Positions 8,908 through 18,149 are shown, counted from the first letter of the stretch. The stretch: 64,000 nt of DNA from Spirochaetales bacterium (GCA_016839055.1 JAEKNX010000021.1:1-64000); one strand, 5' to 3'. Program-made: numbers and translations. Notes: generated from the sequence alone by a model not told the origin.

Positions 8908-9793
8908 GCTTCATTCGATAATAAACGGTATTAACTTCAAAAACCCTGTCATGCCCGCCGCCGGGCCGAATGTGAAAACCGCGGCCCTTATGCTGAGCGC
9001 TGCCGAGCTGGGAGCAGGAGCTGTTGTATCAAAGACTTTTTCAACGGTCCCCGCCTCGGACCCCCGGCCCACGATTAAAAAAACTGTTGCCGGCGGACTT
9101 CTTAACTGTGAAACATGGCTTGAGGACAGCTATGAAAACTTCTTTGATGAACTCAGACAGCTTTCCGCCCTCGATGTTCCGCTTATTGTCTCGATAGGCT
9201 ACAGCCCTGAGGATGTAAAACTACTGGGAAGGCTGCTCGAGGAGGAGATAAAGCCGGATGTCATTGAGTTTTCAACTCATTACACGGGACACGGAATAGG
9301 CCCGCTCATTGAAGTGGCTGAATCACTAAAGTCAACAGTATCCGTACCGGTATGGATGAAGGTCTCCCCCGGTTTTCCTCTTCTCGAAGAGCTTGTCAAG
9401 GAAGCTGAACCCATAGTCGATGCCTTTGTAGCGGTAAACTCGTTCGGCCCCGCCCTAGACTTTGATCCCGTGAAGTGCAGACCCTCCCTCGGTTCCGCCT
9501 GGGGCCAGGGCTGGTTGTCCGGCCCCCCACTGATGCCGATAGCCCTTGGAATTGTCTGCAGTCTTTCCCGGATAGTCCGAAAGCCGATAATCGGCGTCGG
9601 CGGAATAACAACAGGCGAGGACGCGGTCAAATTCATAATGGCGGGAGCCTCCCTGGTACAGGTCTGTACAGCGGCAATAAAGGAAGGTCCCTCGGCATAC
9701 GGCCGGATTGCCGGCGAGATAAATAGCTGGCTCGACGAAAACGGTTTCGCGGACATCGGAGAAATTAAGGGAAAATATACGATAAATTTATAA
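8900..9793 (+). CDS. Dihydroorotate dehydrogenase-like flavoprotein
   Basis: This 297-aa FMN-binding TIM barrel is related to class 1 dihydroorotate dehydrogenase and to the C-terminal half of dihydropyrimidine dehydrogenase (PreA). Visible features are NPVMPAAGP near the N-terminus, VSKTFS, the WMKVSP strand, VNSFGP, and the phosphate-binding GVGGITTGEDAVKFIMAGA near the C-terminus. No PyrK-like electron-transfer partner or attached ferredoxin domain is present, so the electron donor is unclear. Start 8900 has GGGAG upstream and overlaps ssnA by 8 bp; the longer frame beginning at 8792 is unlikely. In a purine operon lacking the YgfK oxidoreductase, this protein is the natural candidate for a reductive step on the ring. 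That role is inference. Oxidation or reduction of a pyrimidine is the alternative. Confidence 0.85.
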   Translation: MAELHSIINGINFKNPVMPAAGPNVKTAALMLSAAELGAGAVVSKTFSTVPASDPRPTIKKTVAGGLLNCETWLEDSYENFFDELRQLSALDVPLIVSIGYSPEDVKLLGRLLEEEIKPDVIEFSTHYTGHGIGPLIEVAESLKSTVSVPVWMKVSPGFPLLEELVKEAEPIVDAFVAVNSFGPALDFDPVKCRPSLGSAWGQGWLSGPPLMPIALGIVCSLSRIVRKPIIGVGGITTGEDAVKFIMAGASLVQVCTAAIKEGPSAYGRIAGEINSWLDENGFADIGEIKGKYTINL

Positions 9794-9810
9794 ATAACAG
9801 GAGCAGAATT

Positions 9811-11016
9811 ATGTCAAACAGCTTAAGCGAGAAAATCAGAAACCTCTCCGAACATTACAGGGGTTACACCACAGAAAATCTCTCAAGAATTGTTCAAATT
9901 CCGAGTTTCAGCGGTGATGAAAAGAATGTAATTGAAAAACTGAAAGAGCTCTGCGAAGAGGCAGGTTTTGATGAAGTCTATATAGACGGTCTCGGAAACC
10001 TGATTGGACGGGTTGGAAACGGGCCTAAGATTATTGCCTTTGACGCTCATATAGATACCGTAACAGTAGGCGATGAGAGGCAGTGGAAGACCCCGCCCTT
10101 CTCAGGGGCGATAACCGATAAGGTTGTCCGGGGACGCGGCACAACAGACCAGAAAGGCGGTGCCGCCTCGATGATAACCGCGGGGAAAATACTCAAAGAG
10201 CTCGATTATGACGGAGAGTTTACCGTATATTTTACCTTTACCATCATGGAAGAAGACTGTGACGGAATGTGCTGGAAATACATTATTGAGGAAGAAAAAC
10301 TTGTCCCTGATTTCTTCATTAGTACTGAGCCTTCATCATGCAACCTCTATCGCGGACACCGCGGGCGAATGGAAATGGAAGTCAGCTTTAAGGGCGTCTC
10401 CTGTCACGGTTCGGCCCCTGAACGCGGGGTAAGCGCCGCCTACAAGGCCGCCCGGGGCGCTCTTGCCATCGAAAAGCTCAATGACGAACTCCAGCCCGAT
10501 GAGGAGAACTTTCTCGGAAAGGGTACTATCACAGTCTCACAGATGTCGGCCGAAGGCCCGTCACAGTGCGCGGTGCCGGATCAGGCGAGGCTGTATCTGG
10601 ACCGGCGGCTTACATGGGGAGAAAGTGCTGAGCTTGCAGTCCGCCAGGTTAAAGAGGCCATTCCCGAATGTGATGATGTTAAAATCCCCTTTTATGATAA
10701 AACAAGCTGGAAGGGAACTGATTTCGGTCAGGACCTCTACTTCCCCACATGGAAAATTGCCCGGGACCACCCCCTCGTAACCTCGGGAGAGTCAGCCTAT
10801 AAAATGCTTTACGATAGTGATGTAAAGGTAGACAAGTGGACCTTTTCGACAAATGCCGTTGCCGTCTGCGGCAGGCACAAAATTCCGTCTATAGGCTTCG
10901 GTCCGGGAGATGAGGATCAGGCCCATGCGCCTAACGAGGTCAACAAGATTGAGGATCTAGTAATCTGCAGTGCCTTCTATGCCGCCCTGGTCTACAGCAT
11001 GGAAAAAACTCTATGA
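9811..11016 (+). CDS. ygeY: YgeY-type M20 metallohydrolase
   Basis: This 401-aa zinc hydrolase of the M20 peptidase/deacylase family matches the YgeY subgroup linked to selenium and purine metabolism. Metal ligands are H80 (with D82 in DAHIDT), D113 in GTTDQKGG, E147/E148 in IMEED, E173 in STEPS and the late histidine in EDQAHAPNE. The RGHRGRMEME stretch and dimerisation domain follow. In the anaerobic urate pathway YgeY acts on an N-carbamoyl (ureido) diaminopropionate-type intermediate, freeing the amino acid. The order relative to YgeW is not settled by the sequence. The gene is preceded by ACAGGAG and overlaps the next gene by 4 bp (ATGA). Confidence 0.88.
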   Translation: MSNSLSEKIRNLSEHYRGYTTENLSRIVQIPSFSGDEKNVIEKLKELCEEAGFDEVYIDGLGNLIGRVGNGPKIIAFDAHIDTVTVGDERQWKTPPFSGAITDKVVRGRGTTDQKGGAASMITAGKILKELDYDGEFTVYFTFTIMEEDCDGMCWKYIIEEEKLVPDFFISTEPSSCNLYRGHRGRMEMEVSFKGVSCHGSAPERGVSAAYKAARGALAIEKLNDELQPDEENFLGKGTITVSQMSAEGPSQCAVPDQARLYLDRRLTWGESAELAVRQVKEAIPECDDVKIPFYDKTSWKGTDFGQDLYFPTWKIARDHPLVTSGESAYKMLYDSDVKVDKWTFSTNAVAVCGRHKIPSIGFGPGDEDQAHAPNEVNKIEDLVICSAFYAALVYSMEKTL

Positions 11017-12191
11017 AATTTTCTTACAGATGTACAGACTGCGGCCTCAGCCTTGAAATAAAACCGAACGTGCAGCTCTGTCCTGCCTGCAGTTCCTCCG
11101 GCCAGCCTGACAAACCACTTAAGGGTGTCCTCGAGACAGTCTGCGAGGGCACACCTGATGCCTCGCCCTTTGATGAAACGGTGGACTTCATTCATCAGCT
11201 TCTTCCGGTTGAGAAAAAATATTTTCCGTCCATCCCGGTCGGAATGACACCGCTGTGGGAACCTGAGAACCTCAGAAAACGGCTCAACCTGAAAAACCTC
11301 TTCATAAAGGATGACACCCTCAATCCGACAGGCTCACTGAAGGACAGGGCGTCATTTCTGGTAGCAGCCTTTGCCCGCAAGTACAAGATTACTGATATAG
11401 TCGTAGCCTCAACCGGCAATGCCGCCTCATCGATGGCGGGAATAGGGGCCGCGGCCGGACTGAATGTTAAAATCTTCATCCCGTCATCCGCCCCCAAGGC
11501 CAAGATGGTTCAGGCCCTTCAGTACGGAGCCGATGTAACCCTCGTTGACGGAACCTATGATTTAGCCTTCGAGAAATCAATTGAGTACACAAATAAATAC
11601 GGAGGCATGAACAGGAACACGGCATACAACCCGCTGACCCTCGAAGGTAAGAAAACCGCGGCACTGGAGGTATTTGCCCAGATGAGACGGGTGCCCGATC
11701 ATGTCTTTGTCCCTGTTGGAGACGGGGTCATCCTCGGCGGTCTGTACCGCGGCTTCATCGACCTTTTTGAGAAAGGCTATACGGACAAGATTCCCGTCAT
11801 TCACTCCGTCCAGGCCGAAGGCTCTTCTGCCATAAACCGGGCACTTGCCGGCGGCGGCTTTACAGCACCTGTGAAATCCGACACCATCGCTGATTCCATC
11901 TCGGTAGATATTCCCAGGAACGGATATTATGCGGTCAATATGCTGAAAAAATATTCGGGAACCGGGGTGACGGTAACTGATAAGGAGATACTCGAAGCCC
12001 AGAAGACTCTTGCTTCGAGTACAGGCTTATTTGCCGAACCATCGTCGGCCTCGGCCCTCGCCGGGCTCCTTAAAATCAGAGACTCAATCGATGATAACGC
12101 CTATACTGCGCTGATTGTAACTGGAAACGGCCTCAAGGATATTGACGGTGCAATGAGGGCACTCAAAATGGAAGGAGAGAAGCTTGCATAA
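11013..12191 (+). CDS. Threonine synthase-like PLP enzyme with N-terminal zinc ribbon
   Basis: This is a 392-aa fold-type II PLP enzyme. The Schiff-base lysine is K110 in NPTGSLKDRAS; STGNAASS is the asparagine loop, and a glycine-rich phosphate loop (VPVGDGVILGG) follows. The N-terminus carries a short zinc ribbon, C7-x2-C10 and C23-x2-C26, as in many threonine synthases. Threonine synthase itself would make no sense inside a purine operon. In the same position other bacteria use YgeX, 2,3-diaminopropionate ammonia-lyase, also a fold-type II PLP enzyme but with a different N-terminus. I infer that this protein removes ammonia from diaminopropionate to give pyruvate, as a non-orthologous replacement. 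A beta-elimination on another amino acid is possible. It overlaps both neighbours. Confidence 0.8.
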   Translation: MKFSYRCTDCGLSLEIKPNVQLCPACSSSGQPDKPLKGVLETVCEGTPDASPFDETVDFIHQLLPVEKKYFPSIPVGMTPLWEPENLRKRLNLKNLFIKDDTLNPTGSLKDRASFLVAAFARKYKITDIVVASTGNAASSMAGIGAAAGLNVKIFIPSSAPKAKMVQALQYGADVTLVDGTYDLAFEKSIEYTNKYGGMNRNTAYNPLTLEGKKTAALEVFAQMRRVPDHVFVPVGDGVILGGLYRGFIDLFEKGYTDKIPVIHSVQAEGSSAINRALAGGGFTAPVKSDTIADSISVDIPRNGYYAVNMLKKYSGTGVTVTDKEILEAQKTLASSTGLFAEPSSASALAGLLKIRDSIDDNAYTALIVTGNGLKDIDGAMRALKMEGEKLA

Positions 12192-14310
12192 AATAAGTAC
12201 ATCAACACTCAGGCCGGATTCCAAAACCAAATCTTCCGGCCGGGCCGAGTATATCTCTGATATAGAACTTCCTGATATGCTTCATATGGTAATCCTTTCG
12301 GCCGGCATTCAACACGGGAAAATACTGAAAAAAACAATCCCGCCCCTGCCAGTCGGCTATCATATTATCGGCTCCGGAGATTTCAGCGGAATCAACAAGG
12401 CAACGATTGTAGCGCAGGACTGGCCGTTTTTTGCGGAGGATGAGGTAGTCTATTACGGACAGCCCGTGCTTGCGGTTGTAGGATCTGATAAAATAGAATG
12501 CGGAAATATCTGTTCAAAAATAATAATAGATTACGAGGAACTTCCTGCCGTCTCGACTATTGATGAAGCGGTGGAGTTCTTCAATGATTACACTATAGTG
12601 AAGGGAAAGCCTGATGAATGCTTTAAGTCCGCCGGGCGGATTCTTGAAAACACCTACCGCACCGGAATGCAGGAGCAGGCATACATGGAGCCCCAGGGAA
12701 TGATAGCGGAATTCTCGGGCGGCAGGCTGACGGTGCGCGGCTCAATGCAGTGTCCGTACTACATCAAAAACTCTCTTAATAATGCCTTCGATATAGGCGG
12801 AGATAATATAAGAGTTATTCAGACCGAAACAGGCGGCGCGTTTGGAGGCAAGGAGGATTATCCGTCAATCCTTGCGGGGCAGACCGCGGCCGCGGCTATT
12901 GTCACCGGCAAACCTGTCAAGCTAGTGATGGATAGGCGAAGTGATATGCTAATTACCCCGAAACGCCATCCGTCCTTAATTAGGATAAGGACTGCCGTCG
13001 ACCAGAGCGGCAGGATAAGTGCTATGGACATCGACTGCCGCCTGGATGCCGGAGCCTACGAGAGTCTGTCCGGAGTTGTTCTCGAACGCGCTATCTTCAT
13101 CTGCACCGGGGCCCACAACATCGAGAATATCAGGGTTCGCGGACGATCGATGAAGACAAACCATGTACCATCCGGCGCCTTCCGCGGATTCGGCGGGCCT
13201 CAGGCCCTCTTTGCGGCAGAAATGAATATGTATTACGCAGCCCTCGAACTCGGGGTCAAACCGGTAGACCTCAAACGCCGCTATCAGTACAGACAGGGAG
13301 ACAGATCGGTTACCGGCGGAACGTTCCGAGATGATATAAAACTCGACCAGATGTTTGATATCATCGAGCGCGCCTCCGACTACAGCCGGAAGTACAAAGA
13401 GTATGAGAGACCTTCCTCCCCGGGCGAAAGACGTAGAGGAATAGGAATATCCTACGCCGCGCATGGCGGAGCCTTTACCGGAAGCGGAGAACAGGAAATA
13501 ATCAAGAGCCTCGTGAGGCTCAAAGCCGAACCTGCGGAAAATGAGGATTTTAAACACTTCATTCGCATTCTTGTATCAAACGTCGAGATGGGACAGGGCG
13601 CCTCGACGACGCTCCGGAAAATAGTCGCCGAAACAATGGGTCTTCCGCTCGAGGCCGTCATCTACACAGTTCCGGACACCGATGTGGTTCCAGATTCAGG
13701 ACCAACTGTCGCCTCCCGGACAATTATGATTGTCGGAAAACTCCTTCAGGATGCCGCCGAAGAGCTGAAAAAAAATATTGATTCAGGAAGCCCGGTGCTG
13801 ACTGCCGAGAAACGTTATGTTCATCCGGAAGAATTCGAATGGGACGAGGAAACTTTCAAAGGAGATGCCTACCCCGCATACTCCTGGTCGATCAACGTCG
13901 TCGAAGTCGAAGTTGATCCGATCACATTCGAAGTAAGCATAACCGGCTCCTGGGGAGTCTATGATGTCGGAACAGCCATTGATCTCCGTATTCTCAAGGG
14001 TCAGATGCAGGGAGGAACGGCACAGAGCCTCGCATATTCAACCATCGAAAGGATGGAGATGAGCGGAGGCCGTCCGGCCCAGGCATCCTTTACCGATTAC
14101 ACAATTCCGACAACCCTCGACTTCCCCGATACCGAATGTTTTTTTATCGACAACCCCTACCGCTACGGACCCTTCGGAGCAAAGGCCGCCGGCGAGCTTC
14201 CCAATGAAGGACCTGCCGGAGCGGTTGCCGCCGCGGTCTCCCAGGCTGTCGGCCGGATTATTACTGAAATTCCCGTTACACCCGAAATGCTGGAGGCTGC
14301 ATCAAGATGA
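12184..14310 (+). CDS. xdhA: Xanthine dehydrogenase-type molybdopterin subunit (set 2)
   Basis: This is the second large molybdopterin subunit, 708 aa. It has the GGAFGGKED loop at 217-225, AFRGFGGPQA near 330, and catalytic E671 in AKAAGELPNEGP. Unlike set 1 it keeps the glutamate (E224) that in bovine xanthine oxidase contacts the purine, together with the matching arginine, so hypoxanthine, xanthine or guanine oxidation is plausible. The start codon is TTG at 12184, supported by AAGGAG six bases upstream and by the 8-bp overlap with the PLP gene. The N-terminal ferredoxin and FAD domains are separate downstream genes, as in XdhABC of E. coli. At 708 residues it is somewhat shorter than set 1. 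Confidence 0.9.
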   Translation: MHKISTSTLRPDSKTKSSGRAEYISDIELPDMLHMVILSAGIQHGKILKKTIPPLPVGYHIIGSGDFSGINKATIVAQDWPFFAEDEVVYYGQPVLAVVGSDKIECGNICSKIIIDYEELPAVSTIDEAVEFFNDYTIVKGKPDECFKSAGRILENTYRTGMQEQAYMEPQGMIAEFSGGRLTVRGSMQCPYYIKNSLNNAFDIGGDNIRVIQTETGGAFGGKEDYPSILAGQTAAAAIVTGKPVKLVMDRRSDMLITPKRHPSLIRIRTAVDQSGRISAMDIDCRLDAGAYESLSGVVLERAIFICTGAHNIENIRVRGRSMKTNHVPSGAFRGFGGPQALFAAEMNMYYAALELGVKPVDLKRRYQYRQGDRSVTGGTFRDDIKLDQMFDIIERASDYSRKYKEYERPSSPGERRRGIGISYAAHGGAFTGSGEQEIIKSLVRLKAEPAENEDFKHFIRILVSNVEMGQGASTTLRKIVAETMGLPLEAVIYTVPDTDVVPDSGPTVASRTIMIVGKLLQDAAEELKKNIDSGSPVLTAEKRYVHPEEFEWDEETFKGDAYPAYSWSINVVEVEVDPITFEVSITGSWGVYDVGTAIDLRILKGQMQGGTAQSLAYSTIERMEMSGGRPAQASFTDYTIPTTLDFPDTECFFIDNPYRYGPFGAKAAGELPNEGPAGAVAAAVSQAVGRIITEIPVTPEMLEAASR

Positions 14311-14789
14311 ACCCGAATGTTATTATTGAGTTTACCCTCGACGGAAAGAAAGCACGCTTTGAGACGAGTCCTGAAAAAAGGCTTCTCGATGTCCTCAGGG
14401 AGGATGCCGGAATAAAGGGAGTTAAGGAAGGCTGCGGAGAGGGAGAATGCGGCGCATGCAGCGTCCTTCGCAACGGCAGACTTGTCAACTCCTGCTCGAT
14501 ACCGGTAATAGCCGTCCACGGTGACGACATTCTAACCATAGAAGGCTTTTCACGGACAGAAAGCTACCGGATAATCTCTGACTCCTATGCCGAGGCCGGC
14601 GCCGTTCAATGCGGATTCTGCACTCCCGGCTTTATCATGGCTACCGCCGCCCTGCTAAATGAAAATCCGACGCCTGATGAGGGAGAGATAAGAAAGGCTC
14701 TCTCGGGCAATCTCTGCCGCTGTACCGGCTATACGATGATAATCGAAGCGGTAAAATCAGCCGCCGCGAGGATGGCCGGCAGTGAATAA
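14307..14789 (+). CDS. xdhC: Xanthine dehydrogenase, [2Fe-2S] subunit (set 2)
   Basis: This 160-aa protein has eight cluster cysteines: C43, C48, C51, C63 (CGEGECGAC then C) and C102, C105, C137, C139 (CGFC and CRC). It is the electron-transfer subunit for the set 2 molybdopterin protein, which it overlaps by 4 bp (ATGA). The gene overlaps the FAD subunit by 8 bp. It is clearly a paralogue of the iron-sulfur subunit at 4801 but diverged, so the two hydroxylases are old duplicates or separate acquisitions rather than a recent copy. Confidence 0.93.
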   Translation: MNPNVIIEFTLDGKKARFETSPEKRLLDVLREDAGIKGVKEGCGEGECGACSVLRNGRLVNSCSIPVIAVHGDDILTIEGFSRTESYRIISDSYAEAGAVQCGFCTPGFIMATAALLNENPTPDEGEIRKALSGNLCRCTGYTMIIEAVKSAAARMAGSE

Positions 14790-15705
14790 TAGCATTCCGG
14801 AAAATGCCGACAGCCTGTCCCCGGTAAGACTAATTGACGCTCTGAAACTTGTTAAAAACGGCTTTCAGCCGGTATCAGGCGGCACTGATCTGCTTATCAG
14901 GCGTCATAGCATCGAGAAAGCAGAATCACATAAGCTCGGAGGCAACCTCAGCAGCAGCTTTAAGCCGGTTTTTTATGCGGGAAGAATTGCCGAACTAGGC
15001 AGAATATTTATTCCGGAGACCGGAAAAGACGGCGATGATAGCCTTGAAATTGGAAGCTGCGTCACCCTCAGCGAAATAATTGCGTCGCCGCTCTGCCCGC
15101 CGCTTCTCGCGGAGGCTCTAGAATCCATTGCGTCGCCGGGAATCAGGAACATTGCAACCCTCACCGGAAACATCTGTAACGCGAGCCCCGCCGGAGATTC
15201 GCTTACTGTTCTCTACATCCTTGATGCGGTAATACAGGCGGCCTCCCTTGGTGAAGGCGACTTACCTGTCAGCCGAAAGATAGCTATTTCAGACTTTATT
15301 ACCGGACCTGGAAAGACGGCCCTTGGGGCCGGCGAACTTGTCACCGGCGTGAGCCTTCCCCTTCCATCCGGACTTAAAGCAGTCTTCAGAAAAATTGGAA
15401 CAAGGGCCGCCAACGCTCTCTCCAAATTAAGCCTAGCCGCCGTCTGGAAAATCGAAGATCATATTTTCACTGATTTCAGACTGGCTGTCGGCGCATGCGG
15501 GCCCAGGGTAATCAGAAGCCGCAGGGCTGAGGATCTCATCAGGGGCTGCAGGACGGCTGATATTGAAAATCAGCTTGAGCAAATTCTTTCGGTTTACTCA
15601 AGCGTCCTTATCCCAATCGATGATCAGAGGAGCACGGCAGAATACCGGAAGAATACTGCGCTTAAACTTATAAAACAGATAATCCTCGATGCAGGAGGAA
15701 GGTAA
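14782..15705 (+). CDS. xdhB: Xanthine dehydrogenase, FAD subunit (set 2)
   Basis: This 307-aa FAD-binding subunit has both expected FAD loops: VSGGTDLLI near residue 34 and TLTGNICNASPAGDS near 130. The C-terminal CO_deh_flav_C region ends in YRKNTALKLI. It hands electrons to NAD or another acceptor. The start codon is GTG at 14782, inside the 8-bp overlap with the iron-sulfur gene. It is longer and more canonical than the set 1 FAD subunit (255 aa), whose second loop is altered. Its stop overlaps the next ATG by one base. Confidence 0.9.
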   Translation: MNNSIPENADSLSPVRLIDALKLVKNGFQPVSGGTDLLIRRHSIEKAESHKLGGNLSSSFKPVFYAGRIAELGRIFIPETGKDGDDSLEIGSCVTLSEIIASPLCPPLLAEALESIASPGIRNIATLTGNICNASPAGDSLTVLYILDAVIQAASLGEGDLPVSRKIAISDFITGPGKTALGAGELVTGVSLPLPSGLKAVFRKIGTRAANALSKLSLAAVWKIEDHIFTDFRLAVGACGPRVIRSRRAEDLIRGCRTADIENQLEQILSVYSSVLIPIDDQRSTAEYRKNTALKLIKQIILDAGGR

Positions 15706-17063
15706 TGATTTTACTGAAAAACTGTTTCTGCGTGTTTGATGGAACAAAACGGCTCTATGCTCAGGACATTTTGATAAAGAAAAATATTATCCATAGCATA
15801 GGGCCTACTGCTGCCGTACATAATCCAGAAGTGACTGAGGTTGTCGACTGCTCGGATCATCTAGTAATTCCGGGCCTTGTTAACACCCATCATCATTTCT
15901 ATCAGATCCTCACAAGGAACCTGCCCGAGGTGCAGAATGCCGAACTCTTCGACTGGCTCATTTTTTTGTATGAAACCTGGAAAAATATTGATTCTGAGGC
16001 GGTCTATTACTCCTCCCTTGCCGCCATGGCCGAGCTGATGAAAACGGGCTGCACCTGCAGCACTGATCATCATTACCTCTATCCCTCAGCCTTTATCGGG
16101 GACATCATGGCTCGCCAGTTTGAGGCGGCAGAGACGCTCGGAATGAGGTTTTCTCCAACCCGCGGCTCGATGTCGCTCAGCAAGAAAGACGGGGGGCTGC
16201 CTCCTGATTCGGTGGTTCAGACAGAAGAAGAGATACTCTCCGACAGCGAGAGGGTTATCTCCGAGTATCATGATCCGTCGGACTTATCCATGCGCCGGAT
16301 AATCCTCGCGCCCTGCAGCCCCTTTTCAGTCACCACGGATCTGATGAAAAAAAGCTCCGAACTCGCCCGCAGACACGGCGTACTGCTTCACACTCATCTC
16401 GCCGAAACCTTCGATGAGAATGACTTCTGCGTGAAAAAATACGGGGTAAGACCGCTTAAACTGATGCAGGACTGCGGATTTACCGGCAGCGATGTGTCCT
16501 TCGCCCATGGAATCCACTTCAATGATGAGGAGCTCGAAGTTTTAAGGGATGAAGGCTGCAGCATCTGCCACTGCCCGTCATCAAATATGAGACTCGGCTC
16601 CGGCATAGCCCGCGTCAGGGAGATGCTTGATATGGGAATTAATGTTTCGCTCGCGGTTGACGGCTCCGCATCAAACGACAGTTCCGACATGCTCTCCGAA
16701 GTTCGCAGCGCTCTAATGCTGCAGAGGGTCAAGGGCGGAGCCGCTGCGCTGACGGCGGATGAAGCGCTAATGATGGCAAGCCGGGGCGGAGCGAAGACCC
16801 TTAATTTCCCTCGCTGCGGAATGCTGAAGGAAGGCTGGGCAGCTGACCTTGCAATCTACAATATGAAAACCCTGGACTACGCGGGCTCACTCTCTGACCC
16901 TGCCGCGGCACTGATTTTTTGCGGATACGACCACAGAACTGAGCATACGATGATAAACGGCAGGTTCACCGTTAAAAACGGCCGCCTTACCGGCTTCGAT
17001 GAAGAGGATATAATCCGCAATGTAAACAGAATAGCCGCCCGCCTCCGACAGCAACAACGATAA
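15705..17063 (+). CDS. 8-oxoguanine deaminase-like amidohydrolase
   Basis: This 452-aa amidohydrolase of the cytosine deaminase/ATZ family has its metal motif at 62-64 in NTHHHFYQILTR, DHHYLYP near 125, HTHLAE (third ligand), the HGIHF histidine, and VDGSASND with the catalytic aspartate. The THHHFYQ and DHHYL pattern is that of 8-oxoguanine deaminase, which converts 8-oxoguanine to urate. This makes sense here: a molybdenum hydroxylase can make 8-oxoguanine from guanine and this enzyme then yields urate without passing through xanthine. Start 15705 has AGGAGG and overlaps the FAD gene stop by one base. It closes the 11-gene operon. Other ATZ-family deaminases (guanine, hydroxy-triazine) cannot be excluded. 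Confidence 0.8.
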   Translation: MILLKNCFCVFDGTKRLYAQDILIKKNIIHSIGPTAAVHNPEVTEVVDCSDHLVIPGLVNTHHHFYQILTRNLPEVQNAELFDWLIFLYETWKNIDSEAVYYSSLAAMAELMKTGCTCSTDHHYLYPSAFIGDIMARQFEAAETLGMRFSPTRGSMSLSKKDGGLPPDSVVQTEEEILSDSERVISEYHDPSDLSMRRIILAPCSPFSVTTDLMKKSSELARRHGVLLHTHLAETFDENDFCVKKYGVRPLKLMQDCGFTGSDVSFAHGIHFNDEELEVLRDEGCSICHCPSSNMRLGSGIARVREMLDMGINVSLAVDGSASNDSSDMLSEVRSALMLQRVKGGAAALTADEALMMASRGGAKTLNFPRCGMLKEGWAADLAIYNMKTLDYAGSLSDPAAALIFCGYDHRTEHTMINGRFTVKNGRLTGFDEEDIIRNVNRIAARLRQQQR

Positions 17064-17068
17064 AGCAT

Positions 17069-17097
17069 TTGACTTTTTTTCGATTCTGACTTTTAAT
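17069..17097 (+). promoter_or_regulatory. Promoter of exbB-exbD-tonB (leaderless type)
   Basis: TTGACT (17069-17074), a 17-bp spacer and TTTAAT (17092-17097) are followed after 9 nt by the ATG at 17107. No Shine-Dalgarno sequence lies between, so the transcript would have at most a few untranslated bases. Confidence 0.65.
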
Positions 17098-17106
17098 GAA
17101 TCCACT

Positions 17107-17715
17107 ATGGTTGATTTATTTATTAAAGGCGGACTACTCATGTGGCCGCTTGCGGTTCTCTCAGTTGTTGCCCTTGCAGTCATTCTTGAAAGAGAGTTTT
17201 TCTATCTCCGAAACAGGATCTCCGACAGCGCCTTAAACGAGCTTAAAGAGGATGTAGTCAAAGGCTCTGTCGAAAAGGCGGCTTTACTCACAGGCAGCTC
17301 AGAGCGCCTGCTTTTTCGCTTCCTCTCCTCTGTCTTTGCCAACAGATTAAAGGCCCCCGATGTTGCCGAGAAGGAGATCTCGCTGGAAGGCAACAAGATC
17401 CTGTTTTCCGCATCACGCTTCATTCACATACTAGAGCTGATAGGCAGTGTCTCACCGATGATAGGCCTAAGCGGAACCGTAGTCGGAATGGTGAAGGCCT
17501 TCCAGCAGATTGGAATTGACTCAGGAAGCCAGATTGATCCGTCGCTGCTTGCCGACGGCATATGGGTTGCAATGATAACGACGGTCGCGGGGCTCTTTGT
17601 AGCAATCCCCTGTCTGATATTCGCTCATATCAATAATTCCAGAATCAAAAAGCTTGCCTTCACCATGAAAATTTACGGAGAAGAGATCAACACAATCCTC
17701 CGGGCAGAAGAATAA
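17107..17715 (+). CDS. exbB: ExbB/TolQ/MotA-family proton channel subunit
   Basis: This 202-aa inner-membrane protein has three hydrophobic helices: one at the N-terminus (GGLLMWPLAVLSVVALAVIL) and two near residues 115-140 and 160-185. The family signature GSVSPMIGLSGTVVGMVKAF lies between. With ExbD and TonB it uses the proton gradient to energise outer-membrane receptors. It has its own promoter just after the purine operon, so it may be expressed both by read-through and separately. MotA and TolQ are excluded by the ExbD and TonB neighbours. Confidence 0.9.
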   Translation: MVDLFIKGGLLMWPLAVLSVVALAVILEREFFYLRNRISDSALNELKEDVVKGSVEKAALLTGSSERLLFRFLSSVFANRLKAPDVAEKEISLEGNKILFSASRFIHILELIGSVSPMIGLSGTVVGMVKAFQQIGIDSGSQIDPSLLADGIWVAMITTVAGLFVAIPCLIFAHINNSRIKKLAFTMKIYGEEINTILRAEE

Positions 17716-17727
17716 GAAGGTGCGCCT

Positions 17728-18144
17728 GTGATAGAATTTAATGATTTTGATGAGTCCTGGACATCGCGCGGGCGCTTTGACATGACCCCGATGATAGACA
17801 TGATATTTCTGCTTCTTATTTTCTTTCTTCTCACATCGACCCTCTCGAAACCGGTCATCACCGTTGATCTTCCGGAATCAGAAATAACCGAGACGAGGGT
17901 GGAACAGGAAATAATCGTAGCAGTCGAGCGCGACGGAGGACTGTTTCTGAATGAAGTGGAGTATTCAAGAGAAGCGCTTAAGACTGAACTTACCCGAATA
18001 TACTCCGAGCGCGAAACCAATGATATCTTCATCCAGGCGGATGAGAAGGTCGACTTCGGAATTGTCGTCGATGTTATGGATATCTGCCGCGGAAGCGGTG
18101 CCATCGATCTCTCTTTCCTGGTCGATGAAAAAGCGGCCCAGTAG
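17728..18144 (+). CDS. exbD: ExbD/TolR-family biopolymer transport protein
   Basis: This 138-aa protein has one transmembrane helix near residues 22-40. It contains the essential aspartate D24 in MTPMIDMIFLLLIFFLL, followed by a periplasmic domain. It starts with GTG at 17728, with AGAAGG seven bases upstream. It partners ExbB and TonB in energy transfer. The spacing to exbB is 12 bp and to tonB 5 bp, so the three are one transcription unit. Confidence 0.92.
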   Translation: MIEFNDFDESWTSRGRFDMTPMIDMIFLLLIFFLLTSTLSKPVITVDLPESEITETRVEQEIIVAVERDGGLFLNEVEYSREALKTELTRIYSERETNDIFIQADEKVDFGIVVDVMDICRGSGAIDLSFLVDEKAAQ

Positions 18145-18149
18145 GCTCC

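Noticed and set aside
9280-9756. 158-aa minus-strand frame opposite the DHOD-like gene
   Set aside because: Proline/serine-rich shadow frame of a GC-rich coding region; no ribosome site and no recognisable domain.
12976-13557. 193-aa minus-strand frame opposite the set 2 molybdopterin gene
   Set aside because: Lies wholly within a well-supported gene and shows no protein-family features.
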